This document shows positions 6,276 to 9,109 of a stretch of 9,109 nt of DNA, one piece after another (the stretch's first letter is position 1; every line of letters begins with the position of its first letter). Position numbers and translations under genes: made by a program. Source of the stretch: an uncultured Enterococcus sp. (GTDB lineage Bacteria > Bacillota > Bacilli > Lactobacillales > Enterococcaceae); NCBI GenBank assembly GCA_946409145.1, contig CAMJVA010000052.1, positions 1 to 9,109 of the forward strand, read 5' to 3'. The notes under the pieces are model-generated. The model was not told the origin of the DNA, made no database searches, and was given only the letters and a program-made list of their open reading frames with translations.

Positions 6276-6606
6276 CCTCAGCTTCCTCTTTTCTGGCAAA
6301 GCGATGGGCATCTCTTTGATAAAATTTTGCCATATTTTCTTTAAAAGCTTCTTCTAAATCAATATCTAAAGAATTAGCCATGGTCAACGTGACAAAAAGC
6401 ACATCCCCTAATTCTTCTTGGACGGTTTTAATTTTTTCTGTTGTTTTTTTGGGTTTTTCTCCATAATAATGATTAATTTCTCGCGCTAATTCTCCTACTT
6501 CTTCTGTAAGACGTGCCATTTGAGCTAAGGGGGAAAAATATCCCACTTTAAATTGTCCAATATACGCATCCACTTCTTGTTGCATTTCTTTCATGGTTTT
6601 TTCCAT
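6265..6606 (-). CDS. ypjD: MazG-like nucleotide pyrophosphohydrolase (YpjD type)
   Basis: All-alpha NTP pyrophosphatase of 113 residues, predicted to cleave (d)NTPs to monophosphate and pyrophosphate, probably cleaning the nucleotide pool. The magnesium-binding signature is complete: EEVGE (35-39) on one helix and EELGD (64-68) on the next. A basic loop (51-60) lies between, and a hydrophobic helix (69-80) follows. The length is close to B. subtilis YpjD (about 111). The C-terminal tail is acidic (EEAEDEN). The ATG at 6604-6606 follows AGGAGG with a 5-base gap; an in-frame ATG at 6642 has no SD. It is first in the run with cca and the thioesterase gene, and its last codons overlap the cca start by 11 bases. 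In B. subtilis ypjD lies in the same wider cluster as cca. Preferred nucleotide cannot be told from sequence. Confidence 0.92.
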   Translation of the reverse strand: MEKTMKEMQQEVDAYIGQFKVGYFSPLAQMARLTEEVGELAREINHYYGEKPKKTTEKIKTVQEELGDVLFVTLTMANSLDIDLEEAFKENMAKFYQRDAHRFARKEEAEDEN

Positions 6607-6616
6607 ATATCCTCCT

Positions 6617-6658
6617 AAAAGTCGGGAATTTTTTTCTTTCAAAGAAAATAAGACTTTT
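6617..6658 (-). repeat. nested inverted repeats in the leader of the MazG-like gene
   Basis: AAAAGTC (6617-6623) and GACTTTT (6652-6658) form an outer inverted repeat, enclosing TTTTCTTT (6632-6639) and AAAGAAAA (6641-6648). In minus-strand RNA the outer stem would end at the bases touching the AGGAGG site of the ypjD-like gene. It could be a leader hairpin that affects translation, or an attenuator-like element, but the stems are A/U-rich and may be chance. Confidence 0.35.
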
Positions 6659-6800
6659 TGTTTTTTAAATTAAGCTTTATTTTCTTTTTAAAAAATTTAA
6701 CCAACTTTCTTCCTGTTTTTTAAATAAAAAGTCAAATATCACTTATTCGTTCTTTCTTATCTTACCAAAGACCCACTAGAAACTTCAAGAAATCTTCTCC

Positions 6801-6829
6801 TTGTTGTTTTAAAATGACAATGATAAGAT
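6801..6829 (+). promoter_or_regulatory. candidate promoter for the YitT-family gene
   Basis: TTGTTG (6801-6806) is followed after 17 bases by TAAGAT (6824-6829), preceded by TGA (6821-6823) to give an extended -10 (TGnTAAGAT). The start codon lies 44 bases past the -10. An alternative -35, ATGACA at 6814-6819, has no well spaced -10. Confidence 0.55.
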
Positions 6830-6873
6830 GAATTTAGATTAGAAAAAGATTTTTTTAAGTAAGGGAGGACAAC

Positions 6874-7764
6874 ATGAAAACAAAATCCACAGTAAAAGAT
6901 ATTTTAATGATTATTTTAGGAACGAGTATGTATGCTTTTGGACTAGTTTATTTCAATATGGCAAACCAATTAGCTGAAGGCGGCGTAACAGGGATTACTT
7001 TAATTTTACTTAATCTATTTAACATCGACCCGGCGTTTTCCACCTTACTAATTAATATTCCTTTGATTTTAATCGGAGGAAAAATTTTAGGAAAGCAATC
7101 TTTCATTTATACTATTTTAGGAACAGTTTCCTTATCGGCTTCTTTATTTGTTTGGCAAAGAATTACTTTAAGCATTAATGTTAGCCACGACTTACTCATT
7201 GCGGCTCTTTTAGCCGGTCTCTTTGGGGGCTTAGGTTCTGGTTTTGTTTATCGTGTGGGAGGAACGACTGGAGGCGCTGATATTGTTGCCAGAATCTTAG
7301 AGCGAAAATATGGTTTTTCCATGGGGAAAACTTTACTAGCTTTAGATGTTTTAGTTTTGACTCTTTCTTTAACGTATATTGATTTACAACATATGATGTA
7401 TACCTTAATTGTTTCTTATATGTTCTCCCAAATTGTTGACTTTGTCCAAGATGGTTCCTATAAAGCCCGGGGTGTCTTAGTAATTTCTGAAAAATCGGAA
7501 GAAATTGGCAACACAATTATGGCCACTTTAGAACGAGGAGTCAGCTACCTTAAAGGCCAAGGAGGATTTTCAAAAGACGATAAACGAATTATTTATGTCG
7601 TGGTTTCTCCAGCTGAATTAGTCATGGTGAAGCGAATTATTGAAGACATTGATCCTAAAGCTTTCGTCTCGGTGATTAATGTCCATGAAGCCATTGGTGA
7701 AGGATTTACTTACAAAAAACCACCACGCTTCACGCTCCAAAGAAAATTACCTGTGAAAAAATAA
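6874..7764 (+). CDS. YitT/UPF0750 family membrane protein with C-terminal DUF2179
   Basis: Integral membrane protein of 296 residues, function not established for the family. Hydrophobic segments lie near residues 9-27, 38-50, 54-73, 76-94, 107-126, 152-168 and 172-190. Typical YitT motifs are visible: FNMANQLAEGGVTGI (27-41) and RVGGTTGGADIVARIL (127-142). A soluble C-terminal DUF2179 domain spans about 198-280 (GVLVISEKSEEIGNTIM, RGVSYLKGQGGFS, VINVHEAIGEGF), likely cytoplasmic and possibly regulatory. The tail is strongly basic. GGGAGG at 6863-6868 sits 5 bases before the ATG. It is the only plus-strand gene in the window, with its own promoter and terminator. In B. subtilis a paralogue of this family (YpjC, as I recall) lies beside ypjD in the same cluster but is transcribed with its neighbours. 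Confidence 0.93.
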   Translation: MKTKSTVKDILMIILGTSMYAFGLVYFNMANQLAEGGVTGITLILLNLFNIDPAFSTLLINIPLILIGGKILGKQSFIYTILGTVSLSASLFVWQRITLSINVSHDLLIAALLAGLFGGLGSGFVYRVGGTTGGADIVARILERKYGFSMGKTLLALDVLVLTLSLTYIDLQHMMYTLIVSYMFSQIVDFVQDGSYKARGVLVISEKSEEIGNTIMATLERGVSYLKGQGGFSKDDKRIIYVVVSPAELVMVKRIIEDIDPKAFVSVINVHEAIGEGFTYKKPPRFTLQRKLPVKK

Positions 7765-7768
7765 TTGC

Positions 7769-7790
7769 TTATTTAAATTTTTATTTAAAT
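7769..7790. repeat. tandem 10-base direct repeat of a palindromic AT motif
   Basis: TTATTTAAAT occurs at 7769-7778 and again at 7781-7790, just after the YitT stop. Its core ATTTAAAT is itself palindromic. It may only reflect local AT-richness, or may add to the terminator that follows. Confidence 0.4.
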
Positions 7791-7800
7791 GAAGTCAAAA

Positions 7801-7833
7801 AGAAAAAGCCTAGAGCAGGCTTTTTCTTTTTTT
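7801..7833. terminator. bidirectional Rho-independent terminator between convergent genes
   Basis: An 11-base-pair stem, AGAAAAAGCCT (7801-7811) with AGGCTTTTTCT (7817-7827), closes the loop AGAGC. On the plus strand it continues into a T run to 7833, ending YitT transcription 37 bases after its stop. On the minus strand the stem is followed by TTTTTGAC, so it also ends the ypiA-ypiB unit, whose stop is at 7839. Confidence 0.9.
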
Positions 7834-7838
7834 ATTCT

Positions 7839-8375
7839 TTATTGTTTCATTAAAATTTTTAATTGTTCACTTAAAGAAATAAATTTTTCTTCTTCCCCTT
7901 TTTCTAGGGCTTGATCAATTTGTTTTTTTAAAAGATTAACATTATCTTCTTGAGCTATTTTTTCTAAAGATTCATTTACTTTTTTGGAAATTTCTGGATC
8001 TAAATTTTCATTCCAAGAATTTTCTGGATTGTCTTCTAAAACCCCCACATACTCAGGAACTGTCCAGGCATTAGTAAATTTAATTTCCATAAATAAAGGT
8101 TTTTTCCAATGAAAACGAATTTCGTGAAAAATTTGCGTAGAGTCCGTAAATTCTTTATTATCCAGTACTAAATAAATAGGTAGATTAACGTTTTTTTCTT
8201 CAACGGTTAACCCTCTAGAACAAAAACGTGCCCCTTCTACAAAATGAATGTTTTCTAACAGCATGGGATGTTCACAAAGGTAATTTAATAACCAATAAAT
8301 TTCTTGTCGACTAAAGCGAAGATTTTTCAGGCACCATTGTAAGAAAAACTTTTTTTCATTTAGACTAACACTCAT
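7839..8375 (-). CDS. ypiB: YpiB, UPF0302 family protein with IDEAL domain
   Basis: Cytosolic protein of 178 residues, the usual YpiB length (about 179). The UPF0302 part spans about 5-110, with basic and aromatic-rich helices (KKFFLQWCLKNLRFSRQEIY at 8-27, then ARFCSRGLT near 49-57) and strand-rich stretches such as LPIYLVLDNKEF. The C-terminal IDEAL domain (about 130-175) shows the naming motif in KKQIDQALEKGEEEKFISLSEQL (149-171, read in two pieces here: KKQIDQALEKG and EEEKFISLSEQL). The biochemical function is not established; IDEAL domains are short helical modules that probably mediate protein contacts. The ATG at 8373-8375 is preceded by AGGAGG. The gene begins 33 bases after the ypiA-like stop, as in B. 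subtilis where ypiA and ypiB are adjacent, and ends at the bidirectional terminator. Confidence 0.93.
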   Translation of the reverse strand: MSVSLNEKKFFLQWCLKNLRFSRQEIYWLLNYLCEHPMLLENIHFVEGARFCSRGLTVEEKNVNLPIYLVLDNKEFTDSTQIFHEIRFHWKKPLFMEIKFTNAWTVPEYVGVLEDNPENSWNENLDPEISKKVNESLEKIAQEDNVNLLKKQIDQALEKGEEEKFISLSEQLKILMKQ

Positions 8376-8408
8376 TTTAAGGCCCCTCCTTTAAAAAATA
8401 CATTTCCT

Positions 8409-9109
8409 TTAATCAAATGATTCTAGCAAAGAGACAATTTCCAAATCCTCTGGTTCTAAAGTAACATAGCGCGTTAATAATTGTTTCGCTTCTGGCAAAT
8501 GTCCTTCTTCTCTTAAGAATAAACCATATTCTTTCATAAACTCTGGTTCATTTTGAAAAGCAGCGTAAGCATTAGTATAAAATTTAAAAGCTTGATCAAA
8601 ATCTTCTAAGTGATAATAAGCTTTACCTAAATCCCAGTTAGCACTTGGGGTTTCTTTAGGATAATCTTCATATAAAGCAATCACTTTTTCATCCTCTTCA
8701 TTTTCTAAATACAAATGACTTAGACTTGTGACCACGTCTTCTTCTTTTTCTCCTGTTTCTAAAGCTTTTTCTAAAAGAGAAATGGCCTTTTCAGTATCAA
8801 AGAGACGATAAGCATTACTAGAAGCTGCTAAGTATAAATCAGCATTAAAAGGATCTTCTTTTAAGCCTTTTTCATAAGTCTCTTGCGCTTTTTCTAATTC
8901 TTCATCTTCTTCATACAACTTTCCTAAAGGTAAATATAAGGTCACATATTCTGGATTTAAAGTTTCCAACTGTTCATAAAAAGTAATCGCCCGTTGGTTT
9001 TCTTTTAATTGTTGATAGGTATAAGCTAAATAAAAAAGACGGTCATCTGTAACAGATGTTTTTAAAGCTTCTTGTAAAGGAGTAATGGCTTTTTCAAATT
9101 CCCCAGCCA
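8409..9109 (-). CDS. ypiA: TPR-repeat protein, YpiA-like, N-terminus cut by window edge
   Basis: The frame is open to the right edge, so about 232 C-terminal codons are visible of a protein that is about 420 residues in B. subtilis YpiA. A TTG at 8967-8969 is internal, not the start: it lacks an SD and the TPR pattern continues upstream (AGEFEKAITPLQEAL, LFYLAYTYQQLKENQRAI). About six tetratricopeptide repeats of 34 residues can be followed, with the typical A/G-x-x-Y and P-at-32 spacing (YLPLGKLYEEDEELEKAQETY, LYLAASSNAYRLFDTEKAISL, ANWDLGKAYYHLEDFDQAF and others). The protein is very acidic and has no membrane segment in the visible part. TPR arrays are protein-binding scaffolds; the partner is unknown. 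It lies directly upstream of ypiB, matching the B. subtilis order. Confidence 0.9.
   Translation of the reverse strand, partial: AGEFEKAITPLQEALKTSVTDDRLFYLAYTYQQLKENQRAITFYEQLETLNPEYVTLYLPLGKLYEEDEELEKAQETYEKGLKEDPFNADLYLAASSNAYRLFDTEKAISLLEKALETGEKEEDVVTSLSHLYLENEEDEKVIALYEDYPKETPSANWDLGKAYYHLEDFDQAFKFYTNAYAAFQNEPEFMKEYGLFLREEGHLPEAKQLLTRYVTLEPEDLEIVSLLESFD

Larger units (their letters stand above)
6607..6873. other. 267-base divergent AT-rich intergenic region
   Basis: Separates the minus-strand ypjD-cca unit from the plus-strand YitT gene. The part at 6655-6735 is extremely A/T-rich with poly-T and poly-A tracts, typical of UP-element or curved promoter DNA. A plus-strand promoter is visible at 6801-6829. 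For the minus strand I see several weak boxes (TTGGTT near 6696-6701, TTGGTA near 6762-6767) but no convincing promoter pair. No RNA gene or small coding region with an SD was found. Confidence 0.6.

Noticed and set aside
7196..7516. Minus-strand 106-codon open frame
   Set aside because: Antisense to the YitT gene, no SD, and a composition unlike a real protein; the plus strand has clear YitT motifs.
1..9109. A novel defence, mobile or secretion system
   Set aside because: All genes but one match known housekeeping or conserved families; there is no integrase, transposase, repeat array, toxin-antitoxin pair or marked shift in composition.

Overview
The window looks like a core-genome segment of an AT-rich low-GC Firmicute of the order Lactobacillales, most likely Enterococcaceae. 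The basis is strong AGGAGG Shine-Dalgarno (SD) sites, A/T-biased codon use, a Lactobacillus casei-type DHFR (WAQD.NGLIGKD) and a thymidylate synthase with the L. casei-type small-domain insertion. The order ypiA-ypiB-(YitT family)-ypjD-...-cca also matches what I recall of the Bacillus subtilis ypi/ypj/cca region. I see no rRNA, tRNA, CRISPR array, insertion sequence or prophage gene.

Layout from right to left, since most genes are on the minus strand. A TPR protein (ypiA-like, cut by the right edge) and ypiB (UPF0302 plus IDEAL domain) form a two-gene unit. It ends at a bidirectional terminator near 7801-7833, shared with a convergent plus-strand YitT-family membrane protein gene (6874-7764). 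A 267-base divergent, very AT-rich spacer (6607-6873) separates that gene from a tightly packed minus-strand run: MazG-like pyrophosphohydrolase, CCA-adding enzyme and FlK-type thioesterase. The coding regions of these three overlap by 11 and 22 bases. A 153-residue protein of unknown function follows, with its own candidate promoter and a perfect-palindrome terminator (4149-4176). A second minus-strand unit then starts at an extended -10 promoter near 4095: an ABC-F ATPase (YfmR/Uup type, TTG start), thyA and folA. Each of these SD sites overlaps the preceding stop codon. A MATE-family efflux gene, cut by the left edge, lies downstream of folA with its own likely promoter.

Functionally the window mixes nucleotide metabolism (ThyA makes dTMP and dihydrofolate, FolA regenerates tetrahydrofolate, and the MazG-like enzyme probably cleans the nucleotide pool) with translation support (tRNA CCA end synthesis, ABC-F ribosome factor). 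YpiA/YpiB, YitT, the FlK-like thioesterase and the 153-residue protein have poorly known roles. I do not see a convincing novel multi-gene system. The points most worth checking are the unknown 153-residue protein, the thioesterase embedded in the cca operon, the inverted YitT gene inside an otherwise collinear block, and the ABC-F/thyA/folA coupling.
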